Source: Thermoplasmata archaeon
GTDB lineage: Archaea; Thermoplasmatota; Thermoplasmata; Thermoplasmatales; Thermoplasmataceae
DNA: 60,780 bases
Reading direction: 5' to 3'
Assembly: GCA_021802055.1 (NCBI GenBank)
Contig: JAKAAY010000010.1
Coordinates: forward strand, 1 to 60,780
Made by a program: the position numbers and the translations under genes. The notes beneath the pieces were generated by a model, which searched no databases, was not told the origin of the DNA, and saw only the letters and a program-made list of their open reading frames with translations. Positions within the stretch are counted from its first letter, which is position 1. Every line of letters starts with the position of its first letter. Shown here piece after piece: positions 9,371 to 18,263 of the stretch.

Positions 9371-10927
9371 ATGGTTAATCTGGCATCCTACCTGGACAGG
9401 TCGGTTAGGGAATATTCTAAGAATACCGTCATAGAAGAATCTGGCAGGCAGGTTTCCTATGACGACTACGGAAGAATGGCTGACAGTCTGGCGTCGTACC
9501 TTTCCGGCATCGGAATAGGGAGAGATGATAGACTGGGAATACTGTTGCCCATGTCTGTGGATTATCTGGTATCGTTCTATGCACTGTGGAAGGTTGGTGC
9601 AGTCGCGGTACCAATTAACAACAGATTTTCCCTGGAAGATATCCAGTTTGTGATAAGCGATGCCGGGCTGAAGGGTCTCTTGCTCTCCTCACAGGAAAGA
9701 GATCGGCTTGAGCCAATACTCAGGCTCAACCCTTCGCTGCGGGTTATTGTGCAGGGGCAGGAAGGAGCCAGTAACAGTTTCAGCCATATCTATGCTTCAG
9801 AACATGCCGGGGATTGGCGTGCTGAAACCTGGGCACTTGACGATGACGAAGCAATGGTGATGTACACAAGCGGAACGACAGGAAAACCGAAAGGGGTCAG
9901 ACAGACCCATAGAAATAATTCATCATCAATCCACATGGTCATGGATGCATGGAAACTGAGTTCTTCAGACGTTCTTCTGAATAATGTCCCTCTATTCCAT
10001 GTAGGCGGTCTCCAGTGCGGAACCTTTCCTGCATTATTTTCTGGGGGTAAAATAATTCTTCTTCCGAAGTGGAATGCCAGGGAATGGATAGATCTGTCCA
10101 TTAATAGAAAGGCCACATGGTCAGGGCTGGTTTCCACCATGGTTGTGGATACCGTCAACAACATCAAATCCATGGCCGACCTGAGGAGGGATAAATTCAG
10201 TTATCGATTCATATTTTTTGGGGGTTCGCCAACACCTGATCCCGTAATTTCATACTTCGATGAATTTTTTAAAGTCCCTCTAAGGGAAATTTATGGTCTC
10301 ACAGAAGCCTCAGGACTGGTTATTTCTTACAAGGAGGGCCAGAAATGGAAACATGGGTCCATGGGCTATATCATGAAGCAGGCTGCAGAGTTCAGGGTGG
10401 TGAAACCTGAAAGTCTCGGGAATAAAGGAAAACTGAAGGATAGTGAGGAAGGAGTCCTTCTTCTCAGGGGAGACACCATCACCGAAGGCTACCTCAACAG
10501 GCCTGATTTGAACGGGGAGCGCTTTGTTGAGGGGTGGTTTAACACCAAGGACATAGTAAGGGTGCATCGTGACGGTTTAATGTACTATCTGGGGAGGATC
10601 GATGAAATGATCATTTCGGGCGGGGAAAATATCTATCCACAGGAAGTTGAGAGTCTGATATCCTCGCATCCTGAAGTGAAGGAAGTAGCAGTGATAGGGG
10701 TCCCGCATGAGAGATGGATCGAAGCGGTAACTGCAATCGTAGTGCCGAAGAAAGATGGACTGAAACCGGAGGACGTAATACAATTCTGTGAGAGAAACAC
10801 GTCTCTGGCATCATACAAACGGCCAAAGAAGGTCTTTATCTCAAACGAACTGCCTAAAACGGGAAGTGGAAAGATAAACAAGGCCGCCCTTAAGGAAATT
10901 TACGGAAAGAAGCAGGATGGTGAATAG
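9371..10927 (+). CDS. Acyl-CoA synthetase (AMP-forming), divergent from the acyl-CoA operon
   Basis: This is the third ANL ligase of the region, at 518 residues. Motifs seen are VMYTSGTTGKPKGVRQTH, REIYGLTEASG, NTKDIVRVHRDGLMYYLGRIDEMI, ISGGENIYPQEVE and TGSGKINKAALK. In the hinge, the SGDL found in both other ligases reads NTKDI. A TATA-like AATATTTAATAT lies about 35 bases upstream of the ATG, suggesting a leader of about 10 bases. It shares the 145-base divergent promoter region with the operon at 9225, so the two units may be co-regulated. Confidence 0.92.
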   Translation: MVNLASYLDRSVREYSKNTVIEESGRQVSYDDYGRMADSLASYLSGIGIGRDDRLGILLPMSVDYLVSFYALWKVGAVAVPINNRFSLEDIQFVISDAGLKGLLLSSQERDRLEPILRLNPSLRVIVQGQEGASNSFSHIYASEHAGDWRAETWALDDDEAMVMYTSGTTGKPKGVRQTHRNNSSSIHMVMDAWKLSSSDVLLNNVPLFHVGGLQCGTFPALFSGGKIILLPKWNAREWIDLSINRKATWSGLVSTMVVDTVNNIKSMADLRRDKFSYRFIFFGGSPTPDPVISYFDEFFKVPLREIYGLTEASGLVISYKEGQKWKHGSMGYIMKQAAEFRVVKPESLGNKGKLKDSEEGVLLLRGDTITEGYLNRPDLNGERFVEGWFNTKDIVRVHRDGLMYYLGRIDEMIISGGENIYPQEVESLISSHPEVKEVAVIGVPHERWIEAVTAIVVPKKDGLKPEDVIQFCERNTSLASYKRPKKVFISNELPKTGSGKINKAALKEIYGKKQDGE

Positions 10928-11560
10928 CCCCTTCTGGATACCTTCAATTCAAGGCAGTCTAATGGCCCATGAGGCCAAAAGCAGGAAACCCCCATTCAGA
11001 AACACGTAAAGATATTGTACAGAAGCGATCTGGATACAGTCCTGATCTCCCGGCAACATCTCAGCTTCCTCCTGGAACGCTAAGGGCAACATCTCGATTT
11101 GCGTCAGGTTCCTGTGGAGAACGGTCTAGGAAAGGCAAGGCCTCAGGGCATCAATAAGCGTGCAGAATTGAAGAGCCTCATGGAATTAAACCCAAAAATG
11201 CATAATTTCTGCAGTGTACATGCTATCCAATGAATACAGCGCACTGGAATGCAGGCACTGAAATCGCAATAGCGATAACGTGCAGACGTTTTTGAAATGG
11301 AGTTGCTCCAGCTAAGCCACTGAAACCTGGTTGCTATCTGGGCAGTTACGGTCGCTTCGCCCATGGGCTCCTGTCGCCCTGACCTTGTTCATTCATCGCA
11401 TGGAGAACCCCATGTCCTGTGCCCAACGATCTATCTCAACCCGTTCCGGTATTTCTCACATTCTCCTGGCTAAGCGTCCTGATACGGTAAATCCAGATAC
11501 AGACAGGTGATTTTCAGGAGATGGGATAAAATTACCGGAAAAGATAACATTTTCCAAGTA
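10928..11560. other. 0.63-kb stretch without a supported gene
   Basis: It lies between the third ligase and a serine tRNA. Only short frames without motifs are present, and I see no convincing hairpin, tRNA or stable RNA signature. Confidence 0.5.
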
Positions 11561-11643
11561 CGCTGGGAGGGAGATTCGAACTCCCGAGCTACGAGAGCAC
11601 AGGCTTTCCAGACCTGCGCCTTACCAGACTAGGCTACCCCAGC
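11561..11643 (-). tRNA. tRNA-Ser (anticodon GGA)
   Basis: Read on minus, the acceptor arm GCTGGGG pairs with TCCCAGC (last pair G-T), with discriminator G. The anticodon stem CAGGT/GCCTG encloses CTGGAAA, giving anticodon GGA. A 14-base extra arm TGCTCTCGTAGCTC with a GCT/AGC stem marks a class II serine tRNA, and the T arm is GGGAGTTCGAATCTCCC. There is no intron. The 3' CCA is not encoded. It reads UCC and UCU codons. Confidence 0.95.
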
Positions 11644-11721
11644 AGCTTTTCGCACTTCATAACGAGTATATATTTAATTTTTTGACGGTAAAGTTTCCAT
11701 GGCAAAACACCCATTGCCCGC

Positions 11722-12162
11722 CTAAAGTATGCTCTCGAATATGGGGATTGAAAGTGTGTTTTCTACGCCTTCCAGGGATCTCAGGCTGTCCAGGACAAAC
11801 ATGGAGAGGTCTCTCATTGACCTGTTGACCGTAAGTATCAGGAGATCCCACTGTCCCGCAATGATAGAAACAGAAAGAACGTTCCCGAACCTGCTGATCC
11901 TTCTGGCAAGATCGCGTTGATTGACGCTCGATCTGGGATCAAAGTTGATCATTATGTAGGCCAAAACCGGAGTACCAAGCTTCTCATAATCCACGTTGAC
12001 AGTGAATTTTGTTATGACTCCATTTTCCCTGAGCTTCTCTAGTTTCTCGAATACGGTTGCTCTGGGAATGTTGAGCTTATTTGAAATCTCTGATATTTTG
12101 GCACGTCCTTCATCCTTGAGAAAATCCAGTATCATGCGATCCCTTTCATCGATCCCTTTCAT
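11722..12162 (-). CDS. Lrp/AsnC family transcriptional regulator
   Basis: The 146-residue protein has an N-terminal winged helix (DRMILDFLKDEGRAKISEISNKLNIPRATVFEKLEKL region, residues 7-45) and a C-terminal RAM-type ligand-binding domain (VLAYIMINFD...ILTVNRSMRDLSMFVLDSL...GVENT). This is full length for the family. A TATA-like box at 12185-12192 is 26 bases from the ATG. It diverges from an asparagine synthetase A gene, the same arrangement as bacterial asnC-asnA, so control of asparagine synthesis is a reasonable prediction. Confidence 0.93.
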   Translation of the reverse strand: MKGIDERDRMILDFLKDEGRAKISEISNKLNIPRATVFEKLEKLRENGVITKFTVNVDYEKLGTPVLAYIMINFDPRSSVNQRDLARRISRFGNVLSVSIIAGQWDLLILTVNRSMRDLSMFVLDSLRSLEGVENTLSIPIFESIL

Positions 12163-12184
12163 AATTTACAGAAATTCAAGCATG

Positions 12185-12192
12185 TATAAAAA
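12185..12192 (-). promoter_or_regulatory. TATA box for the Lrp/AsnC gene
   Basis: The minus strand reads TTTTTATAC, centred about 26 bases upstream of the ATG at 12162, so the transcript should be leaderless. The 103-base space to asnA is the likely site for autoregulatory and asnA-regulatory binding. Confidence 0.55.
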
Positions 12193-12265
12193 TGATTAAG
12201 ATAGTATTCAATTGTAGTGCCACTAATGTTATATTGTGATGAGATATCAAATGTAACTGAAATAA

Positions 12266-13210
12266 ATGATGAATATCAACATTGAAGATGGGATAGAGCG
12301 TTCCATAAAGCATCTGGCAGATCCAAGGGTGCAAAGTTCTATAAAGATACAGAGCACCATAAGGCAGTCACTCCGCGATTCGCTTGTGAGAAGGGGTTTT
12401 ATGGAAATCTCTCCGACCCTGCTTTCGCCACTCACCGATCCACTGAACCACCCTGTCTACGATCCCTGCATAACAGTGTATGGTGAAAAGATGTGGCTCA
12501 CAAAGAGCATGATATTCCACAAGCAGATAGCAGTGCAGCAGTTGAAGAAGATATTTATCATGTCGCCAAACATAAGGCTGGAAACCGAAGAAAAAGCCTC
12601 CAGCGGCAGGCATCTCTTTGAGTTCACCCAGATCGACATCGAGGAGCTGGATGCCAGCAGGGAAGTCATGATGGACCTTGCGGAAGTGATGATCAACGAG
12701 GCACTCGCTGGAGTCAGGTCAGCCAACGGTGCTGAGCTGGCCTTTCTGAGCAGGGCATGCAGGCCTTTCCCAAGGCCGTTCAACAAAATTGCATTTCAGG
12801 ATGCGGTTGCAAACTACGGGGAAAAGTTTGAGGAAAGGATATCGAAGGAAGCAACTGCCCCGGTATGGATAGTCGACATACCGCTCAAAGCCCGTGAATT
12901 TTACGATCGAGAATATCCAGACAGGCCCGGCATACTCAGGGACATGGATCTCCTGTGGCCGGAGGGATATCAGGAAGCCCTGTCTGGTGGAGAAAGGGAA
13001 TTTCAATATGAGAAGATCATGGAGAGAATCCGGAAGAAGGAACAGGCTGAGGAGCAGTTCCGCTGGTTCACTGAACTTGCGAAGAGAGGCATCAGGATGT
13101 CTAGCGGATTTGGCATAGGGATAGAGAGATTCACCAGATACGTCTGCGGGCTGGAACACGTGGGGCTGACCAACCCCTTTCCAAAGATCCCGGGGACAGT
13201 CTCTCTCTGA
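12266..13210 (+). CDS. asnA: Archaeal asparagine synthetase A (class II aaRS-like, no anticodon-binding domain)
   Basis: The 314-residue protein is an AspRS/AsnRS catalytic core alone. It has motif 1 around FMEISPTLLSPLTDP, motif 2 around SPNIRLETEEKASSGRHLFEFTQ, and motif 3 with GFGIGIERFTRYVCG. The usual N-terminal OB-fold anticodon-binding domain is absent. This matches the archaeal asparagine synthetase (AS-AR) shown in Pyrococcus to make asparagine from aspartate, ammonia and ATP, with aspartyl-AMP as intermediate. Two adjacent Met codons (12266, 12269) can start it. The divergent AsnC-like regulator supports the amino-acid-synthesis role rather than tRNA charging. Confidence 0.87.
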   Translation: MMNINIEDGIERSIKHLADPRVQSSIKIQSTIRQSLRDSLVRRGFMEISPTLLSPLTDPLNHPVYDPCITVYGEKMWLTKSMIFHKQIAVQQLKKIFIMSPNIRLETEEKASSGRHLFEFTQIDIEELDASREVMMDLAEVMINEALAGVRSANGAELAFLSRACRPFPRPFNKIAFQDAVANYGEKFEERISKEATAPVWIVDIPLKAREFYDREYPDRPGILRDMDLLWPEGYQEALSGGEREFQYEKIMERIRKKEQAEEQFRWFTELAKRGIRMSSGFGIGIERFTRYVCGLEHVGLTNPFPKIPGTVSL

Positions 13211-13223
13211 TCACGGCATTTTA

Positions 13224-13307
13224 GCGTCGGGGGGGAGATTCGAACTCCCGAGCTACGAGAGCAGTAGATCTCGAATCTACCGCCTTACCGGGCTAGGCTA
13301 CCCCGAC
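13224..13307 (-). tRNA. tRNA-Ser (anticodon CGA)
   Basis: On minus, acceptor GTCGGGG pairs with CCCCGAC, with discriminator G. The anticodon stem GTAGA/TCTAC encloses TTCGAGA, giving anticodon CGA for UCG codons. The extra arm TGCTCTCGTAGCTC and T arm are identical to those of the tRNA-Ser(GGA) about 1.6 kb away, so the two are recent paralogues that differ mainly in the acceptor and anticodon stems. No intron and no encoded CCA. Confidence 0.95.
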
Positions 13308-13353
13308 CTGTTTCAGGTGATATCAATGACTTAATTAATGTTCCCTGGCAGGA

Positions 13354-13770
13354 TCAGTCCCTGATTCTTGCCCTTTCCTTCATGATACAGTGATCCATGA
13401 CCACCATCATCCCATGACTCTTTGCAAGCCGGGCGCCCTCACCGCTCACGACACCCTCCTGCATCCAAATCACCCTTGGAGCCAGACCCACAGATTCCTT
13501 CACTATATCGGGCACGGCCTCAGATTTCCTGAAAATGTCAATTATCTCAATCCCCTCACCCCTGGGTATGGACTTAAGGTCTGGGTATGCCCTCAGGCCA
13601 TTCCACTCCTTGAGCGCCGGGTTAACGGGGTATATTGTGTATCCGTGCTCCATCAGGTACTTCGATACCCTGTAGCTGTCCCTGTCTGGCTTTTCAGAAA
13701 TCCCAACAACTGCCACCTTTCTGAATGACCTGAGTATTTCCGGTATCCTTCCGCTGTCATATTCTTCCAT
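13354..13770 (-). CDS. CoA-binding domain protein (YccU-like)
   Basis: The 138-residue Rossmann-fold protein contains FRKVAVVGISEKPDRDSY at the N-terminus, the YTIYPVNPALKEWNGLRAY segment, IEIIDIFRKSEAVPDI and VIWMQEGV, all characteristic of the CoA_binding_2 family. The ligand is probably CoA or a nucleotide cofactor; the cellular role is unknown. The frame is open to a Met at 13821, but a TTAATTATTT box centred about 25 bases upstream of the Met at 13770 supports the shorter start. It is divergent from the TFS gene. Confidence 0.86.
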   Translation of the reverse strand: MEEYDSGRIPEILRSFRKVAVVGISEKPDRDSYRVSKYLMEHGYTIYPVNPALKEWNGLRAYPDLKSIPRGEGIEIIDIFRKSEAVPDIVKESVGLAPRVIWMQEGVVSGEGARLAKSHGMMVVMDHCIMKERARIRD

Positions 13771-13789
13771 ACGGTTTGAATGCCTTCTG

Positions 13790-13799
13790 AAATAATTAA
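13790..13799 (-). promoter_or_regulatory. TATA-like box for the CoA-binding protein gene
   Basis: The AT-rich sequence TTAATTATTT on minus lies about 25 bases from the ATG at 13770. It is the only AT-rich element in the 91-base divergent spacer besides the TFS box, so it decides the start. Confidence 0.5.
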
Positions 13800-13832
13800 C
13801 CTGATGTTGATTCCACGTCACACGCGCTTTCG

Positions 13833-13840
13833 TTTATATA
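13833..13840 (+). promoter_or_regulatory. TATA box for the TFS gene
   Basis: TTTATATA is centred 25 bases before the ATG at 13862. The upstream ATG at 13847 is only 10 bases from the box and could not be inside a transcript from this promoter. Confidence 0.65.
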
Positions 13841-13861
13841 CCGCAGATGAATTTAGATGGG

Positions 13862-14170
13862 ATGTTCTGTTCCAAGTGCGGTTCCCTGATGTCTCCAGTG
13901 GGGAAGAGCTATGTATGCGGATCATGTGGTCACGAGGTGACCAAGAGCGCGAAGCATGCAGAGCCAAAGATTGTGGCAAAGAGCACCGGCAAGGAGGTTG
14001 TGCTCATCAACGAGGAGAAGGTGGCTGAGCCGCTGGATTCCGATGCCGTCTGCCCTAAGTGCAAGCATACAGGTGCATATTTCCTGCTGAAACAGACAAG
14101 ATCTGCGGACGAACCGGAAACAAAATTCTACACCTGTGCCTCATGCGGCCACAGGTGGAGAGAATACTGA
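13862..14170 (+). CDS. tfs: Transcription factor S (TFS/TFIIS-like, archaeal RNA cleavage factor)
   Basis: The 102-residue protein has two zinc ribbons: FCSKCGSLM...YVCGSCG at the N-terminus and CPKCKHTGAYF...YTCASCGHRWREY at the C-terminus. The acidic tip RSADEPET carries the Asp-Glu pair that stimulates transcript cleavage in backtracked RNA polymerase. Length and domains are those of archaeal TFS. I place the start at 13862 (MFCSKCG) rather than 13847 because the TATA box is exactly 25 bases upstream and other TFS proteins start at this point. Confidence 0.95.
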   Translation: MFCSKCGSLMSPVGKSYVCGSCGHEVTKSAKHAEPKIVAKSTGKEVVLINEEKVAEPLDSDAVCPKCKHTGAYFLLKQTRSADEPETKFYTCASCGHRWREY

Positions 14171-14211
14171 TCCATGTCCAGGCAGCCGTCCCCTAAGAAT
14201 GCTGTGAAATT

Positions 14212-15174
14212 TCAATCACCCTGGTTCCAGGTGGGGTATTGATCCGGCATCTCCTCCACTATGGTCTCTGTGTGCGCTCTTCTTCCGTTTCTCAGGATCC
14301 CTATGCGCACTCGTGATCCGGCGCTTAGTTCCGAAAGTTTGGCCAGAAGGGCCTTCATGTCTGTAATCTTTGTGCCTTCCATGGACTCGATGACATCACC
14401 CGGAAGAATGCCAGCGATGTGTGCCGGAGAATCTCTCGTGACGGCAGCTACGTAGACTCCAGACTCCGCTCCCAGATCCTTTTTGTGATCACCATGGAGT
14501 GAAACACCGGAGATTCCCAGCCATGGGCGTATGACCCTCCCGTGTTCAAGCACCTGGTTCATTATTCTCTTTACGGTGTTTATGGGAAGAGCAAATCCGA
14601 TCCCCTGGGCGAAAGGTATCATGGAAAAATTGATCCCGATAACCTTCCCATCCAGCGTTGCAAGCGGACCTCCGCTGTTACCAGGGTTGATGGCGGCGTC
14701 TGTCTGAATAAGTCCTTCAAAAACAAACTCTGCCTGAGGGAGCGGCCTTTCGAGTGCACTTATGACGCCGAGTGAGACTGTTGGCTTTCCGGGCAACCCC
14801 AGAGCATTCCCGATGGCGAGTGCAAACTGTCCCACCCTGAGATGGTCTGAATCTCCCAGAACAGCCGGTTCAAGGCCGCTTGTCCTAATCCTGAGTATCG
14901 CAATGTCAGTTGCCCTGTCTCCTCCCTTGTATTCAGCCTCGTACACATTTCCCTGCGGCGTGGTAACTTCGATCCTGGTCGCGCCTTCCACCACGTGGAA
15001 GTTGGTCACAATGTATCCACTGGAGCTCAATATGATCCCGCTGCCCAGTCCCTTTGCCGGAGCAGTATATCCATACACGGTTCTTGCATTCATGTCCTTG
15101 CTTATCAGTACCACAGAGCTGCCGATCCTGTCCACAACCTCGGATATGTCATTTTCCAGTTCCTGAAAATTCAC
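14212..15174 (-). CDS. HtrA/DegP-like serine protease with PDZ domain
   Basis: The 320-residue trypsin-fold protease has its triad in TNFHVVEGATR (His), RATDIAILRI (Asp) and NPGNSGGPLATL (Ser), followed by one PDZ domain (VAAVTRDSPAHIAGILPGDVIESMEG, about residues 225-300). No signal peptide or anchor is visible at the N-terminus, so it is probably cytoplasmic unless exported unconventionally. It begins with GTG at 15174. A shared AT-rich stretch at about 15205-15213 may serve it and the divergent HxlR-like gene. Role: quality control of misfolded protein. Confidence 0.92.
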   Translation of the reverse strand: MNFQELENDISEVVDRIGSSVVLISKDMNARTVYGYTAPAKGLGSGIILSSSGYIVTNFHVVEGATRIEVTTPQGNVYEAEYKGGDRATDIAILRIRTSGLEPAVLGDSDHLRVGQFALAIGNALGLPGKPTVSLGVISALERPLPQAEFVFEGLIQTDAAINPGNSGGPLATLDGKVIGINFSMIPFAQGIGFALPINTVKRIMNQVLEHGRVIRPWLGISGVSLHGDHKKDLGAESGVYVAAVTRDSPAHIAGILPGDVIESMEGTKITDMKALLAKLSELSAGSRVRIGILRNGRRAHTETIVEEMPDQYPTWNQGD

Positions 15175-15242
15175 GGTGTTCGCCCACTCCGGAATTTTCT
15201 CTAAGTTAATATAGTGGGAAGTAACATGGGCTGCACAAGGTA

Positions 15243-15632
15243 ATGCGCATGAAACCTACGGTCCCTCTATATGTTCCAGGCCCTGACGCACTTTCTGCAT
15301 TAAGGGAAGAATTAAGGCTGCTGAGCGGGGCGGGAGTAATTGACATACTTTACATACTGGACTCAGAGGGGGAGTCCGGATTCAACGCGATCAGACGCAG
15401 GCTGGGGAGAAACAGTTCTCCTGGCCTATCGAGAGCTCTCAGGAACCTGCAATCGTCGGGTATGGTATCACGGAGGGTAACGGGCGCCAGCCCTCCCCGG
15501 GTTTATTACTCCCTCACTCAGAAAGGTACCGAGAGCCTGCAACTCCTTCACAGTTTACTCCAGTGGTCGAATCGCTGGAATGAGGAATCACCATACAACG
15601 TGGAGATCAGCATAGATCCCGGAAACAGGTGA
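15243..15632 (+). CDS. Winged-helix transcriptional regulator, HxlR-like
   Basis: The 129-residue protein has a winged helix over residues 25-105. Helices occur around VIDILYILDSEGESGFNAIRRRL and SPGLSRALRNLQSSGMVSRRV, then the wing PPRVYYSLTQKGTESLQLLHSLLQW, which is the HxlR signature of a Y-S-L-T strand followed by a helix ending in W. It lacks the usual N-terminal cysteine of redox-sensing HxlR members. Start is ATG 15243 or ATG 15249. It lies between the divergent HtrA gene and SRP54, 67 bases before the latter, and could be cotranscribed with it. The target is unknown. Confidence 0.75.
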   Translation: MRMKPTVPLYVPGPDALSALREELRLLSGAGVIDILYILDSEGESGFNAIRRRLGRNSSPGLSRALRNLQSSGMVSRRVTGASPPRVYYSLTQKGTESLQLLHSLLQWSNRWNEESPYNVEISIDPGNR

Positions 15633-15699
15633 GAGGGAAGAGGTTAAAATTGGGAAACTTAATGCCCATAGGTACAGATGGGGATGACCGGGTGATCTT

Positions 15700-17073
15700 G
15701 TGGTAATGGAATCTTTCGCCTCCGCGCTCAGAGAAACAATCAGGAAAATCACCGGATCAAGTTACATCAGCAAGGAAACCATAGCCGAGGTGGTGAAGGA
15801 GGTCCAGAGGATCCTCCTCAAGGCAGATGTTAACGTCAAGCTGGCTCTGGAACTCTCCAAGACTCTTGAGAAGAGGGCTTCTGAAGAGAAACCGCCGGCG
15901 GGGATGATGGAACAGGACTACATGGTTCGCATCATCTATGAGGAGTTACTGGGCATAATGGGCCTGGAGTCAGCAGTAAAGATTGCACCACAGACCATCA
16001 TGCTGGTGGGTCTGTATGGTCAGGGCAAAACAACCTCTGCCGGAAAGCTTTCCAGGTTTTTCATGAAAAAAGGCCTCAGTGTGGGCCTGATCGCAGCAGA
16101 TGTGCACAGGCCCGCTGCCTACAATCAGTTGAAGCAGATCGCAGGTCAGGTGAACGCTTCATTTTTCGGGATCGAGGGTGAGAAAAACCCGGCAAAAATT
16201 GTGAAGGCTGGACTGAAGGAGTTTGAGAAACTCCAGGTCAGGATAATCGATACCAGTGGCCGTGATTCCCTGGACAAGGATCTGATAGAGGAGATTAGAA
16301 AGGTCAATGAAGAATGCTCTCCGGATGAAAAACTTCTTGTCATGGACGCTACCCTGGGGCAGCAGGCCGGACCACAGGCAGCCGCGATGGACGATGCCGT
16401 AGGACTCACGGGCATCATCCTAACCAAGATGGACGGAACAGGCAAGGGAGGAGGTGCACTGAGCGCGGTTGCACAACTGAAGAAACCTGTCTATTTCATA
16501 GGTACTGGCGAGCATCTGGAGGATTTCGAGGTATTCAATCCGAAGAAATTCCTTTCCAGGCTTCTTGGTCTGGGTGATCTCGATTTCCTGCTCGAAACTG
16601 TTCAGGACATGGACCTTAAGCCGGAAGACGCAGAGAAATCCGTAAATAAGCTGATGTCAGGCAAGTTCAACCTCAAGGACATGTATGATGTCTGGGAGAA
16701 ATTCTCGCAGCCCGGCATTATGGGGAAGATTTTCAACGCGCTCCCCGTTGCCAAGATGCCTGGGGCAGCAAAAATAGATGAGTCGGCCATAGAGAACGCG
16801 GAGTCGAAACTGAGGACATACAGGGTGATTTTGGACTCCATGACGGACAGCGAGCTGGAAGACCCTGACCTGATTAACCAGTCCAGGATAACGCGTATAT
16901 CGAGAGGATGTGGCCGCCCTGAGACCGATGTGAGGGCATTACTGAAGGAATACAAGAACATGAAGAAGAATCTCAAGGCATTCCAGGGAAACAGGGGCCT
17001 TAAGAAGATGCTGAAGTCACAGATGAAGTCCGGAAACTTCGGCCTTGAAAACATGCTTGGCGGCGAAAGCTAA
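15700..17073 (+). CDS. srp54: Signal recognition particle 54 kDa protein
   Basis: The 457-residue GTPase binds signal sequences and 7S RNA and targets ribosomes to the membrane via FtsY. N domain: residues 1-90. G domain: P-loop GLYGQGKTT (about residue 105), DVHRPAAYNQL, DTSGRD, TKMDGTGKGG. The M domain after residue 300 is methionine-rich with the SRP RNA-binding segment SRITRISRGCG. It ends with an MLKSQMKSG tail typical of archaeal SRP54. It starts at GTG 15700, with ATG 15706 as an alternative. FtsY and 7S RNA are not in the window. Confidence 0.97.
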   Translation: MVMESFASALRETIRKITGSSYISKETIAEVVKEVQRILLKADVNVKLALELSKTLEKRASEEKPPAGMMEQDYMVRIIYEELLGIMGLESAVKIAPQTIMLVGLYGQGKTTSAGKLSRFFMKKGLSVGLIAADVHRPAAYNQLKQIAGQVNASFFGIEGEKNPAKIVKAGLKEFEKLQVRIIDTSGRDSLDKDLIEEIRKVNEECSPDEKLLVMDATLGQQAGPQAAAMDDAVGLTGIILTKMDGTGKGGGALSAVAQLKKPVYFIGTGEHLEDFEVFNPKKFLSRLLGLGDLDFLLETVQDMDLKPEDAEKSVNKLMSGKFNLKDMYDVWEKFSQPGIMGKIFNALPVAKMPGAAKIDESAIENAESKLRTYRVILDSMTDSELEDPDLINQSRITRISRGCGRPETDVRALLKEYKNMKKNLKAFQGNRGLKKMLKSQMKSGNFGLENMLGGES

Positions 17074-18263
17074 ATCTCTTAGTCTACCCATACTGAATGC
17101 TCTTCCAAATCCCTGAGTGTAAAAACGGGCATATCTGACACTTGTGGTCTGACTTTAGCGATCCTGCCGCCAGATTGTTTATTGTATCTATGACTGAATA
17201 TCAAATTCTCCGGCTGCCAACCTTCTGTTTGCGTCCATTAATGCTGGCCAGCAGTCTCCATGGAGATGGATGCATAGGGAAAGGACGCATTGATCACATG
17301 AACAGCTTTGTTATTGAAATGAATCACGCAGAGAAGGAAAGCAATGCAACCTGAATGGCACCTGATGGTGATAAGATAGAGACTCAGCCTCACTCTGAAT
17401 GCGCATTGATAACATCACTTGGGCAGGGTTACATCACTCGATACATCCGGACCAGCATTTGTGGTTTTCAGGGGAATGAAAGGTCTTAGATAATTTGAGG
17501 TACCAGCGAGCCATCTAAGGTAACTGCCATGGACAACTAAATCGAAGAATTACGGCCATGCGGATTTGGTAAAACCGGCAGAATTGCACTGGCTGACGGT
17601 ATACAGGAATCTTATGTCCTTCATGAGGGTGAGAGGATATTCGGTAATCTTTCCACACAACGAGAAAAACCTGGAAAACCCATATCAACCACAAAGAATT
17701 CCATTATATGACACATCAGGGGGGCGGGTATAATTTACCATTCTCCCAAAACAGTTGAGACTTTCTCTGCTGGGAGAAGGAAGCACCAAGGGAAGATCGG
17801 TTTCAACAACCAGAAGGACCATGTTCCTCTCAGCACGTTTTAAATCTGCCGGGATCAAAGCATTTCCATGGAAAAATGAGATGGAGAAGTGAGCAGGGGA
17901 GTTGGAGGAAGTAAGCATTCGAAGTCAATACCGGGAATCGATCAGCATTCCACCTCTCTTATTTCATCCTGCATTGGTGATATGTCAAGATTTGAAGCGG
18001 GTGAACGAATTTGCTTCATTCTTCAGGATCATTGGAAGCACATGGATCACTCTGCCATAAGGACAGGAGTTCACAAGTCCAAGGAACGGTGTACTGAAAG
18101 CAGGGCGGTTTTTCAGCCGCAGTTGATACGATCATTCTGGGAAACAAGCCCGTGAAGTGATATTATGATTCTATAAAGAACATAAAGGGATCAGGAAAAT
18201 TTGTGTATGTACCTGCAATGAGAAAATTCAAGAATGAATTAACCAGGTTGATTGCCTACCATG
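17074..18263. other. 1.2-kb stretch without a supported gene
   Basis: No frame has recognisable domains. On plus, about 18100-18271 translates as a protein-like sequence (IILGNKPVK, stop, YYDSIKNIKGSGKFVYVP) interrupted by a TGA near 18156, suggesting a decayed gene, possibly a transposase; I could not confirm the family. No stable RNA was recognised. Confidence 0.45.

Noticed and set aside
10928-11560. Candidate SRP RNA or RNase P RNA in the long gaps (also 2806-3995 and 17074-18263)
   Set aside because: I searched by eye for the SRP helix 8 core and RNase P conserved blocks and did not find them; a covariance-model search would settle it.
15205-15213. Single TATA box serving both HtrA and the HxlR-like gene as leaderless starts
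   Set aside because: Distances of about 33-36 bases to both start codons do not fit leaderless spacing; short leaders are possible, but the element is not decisive.
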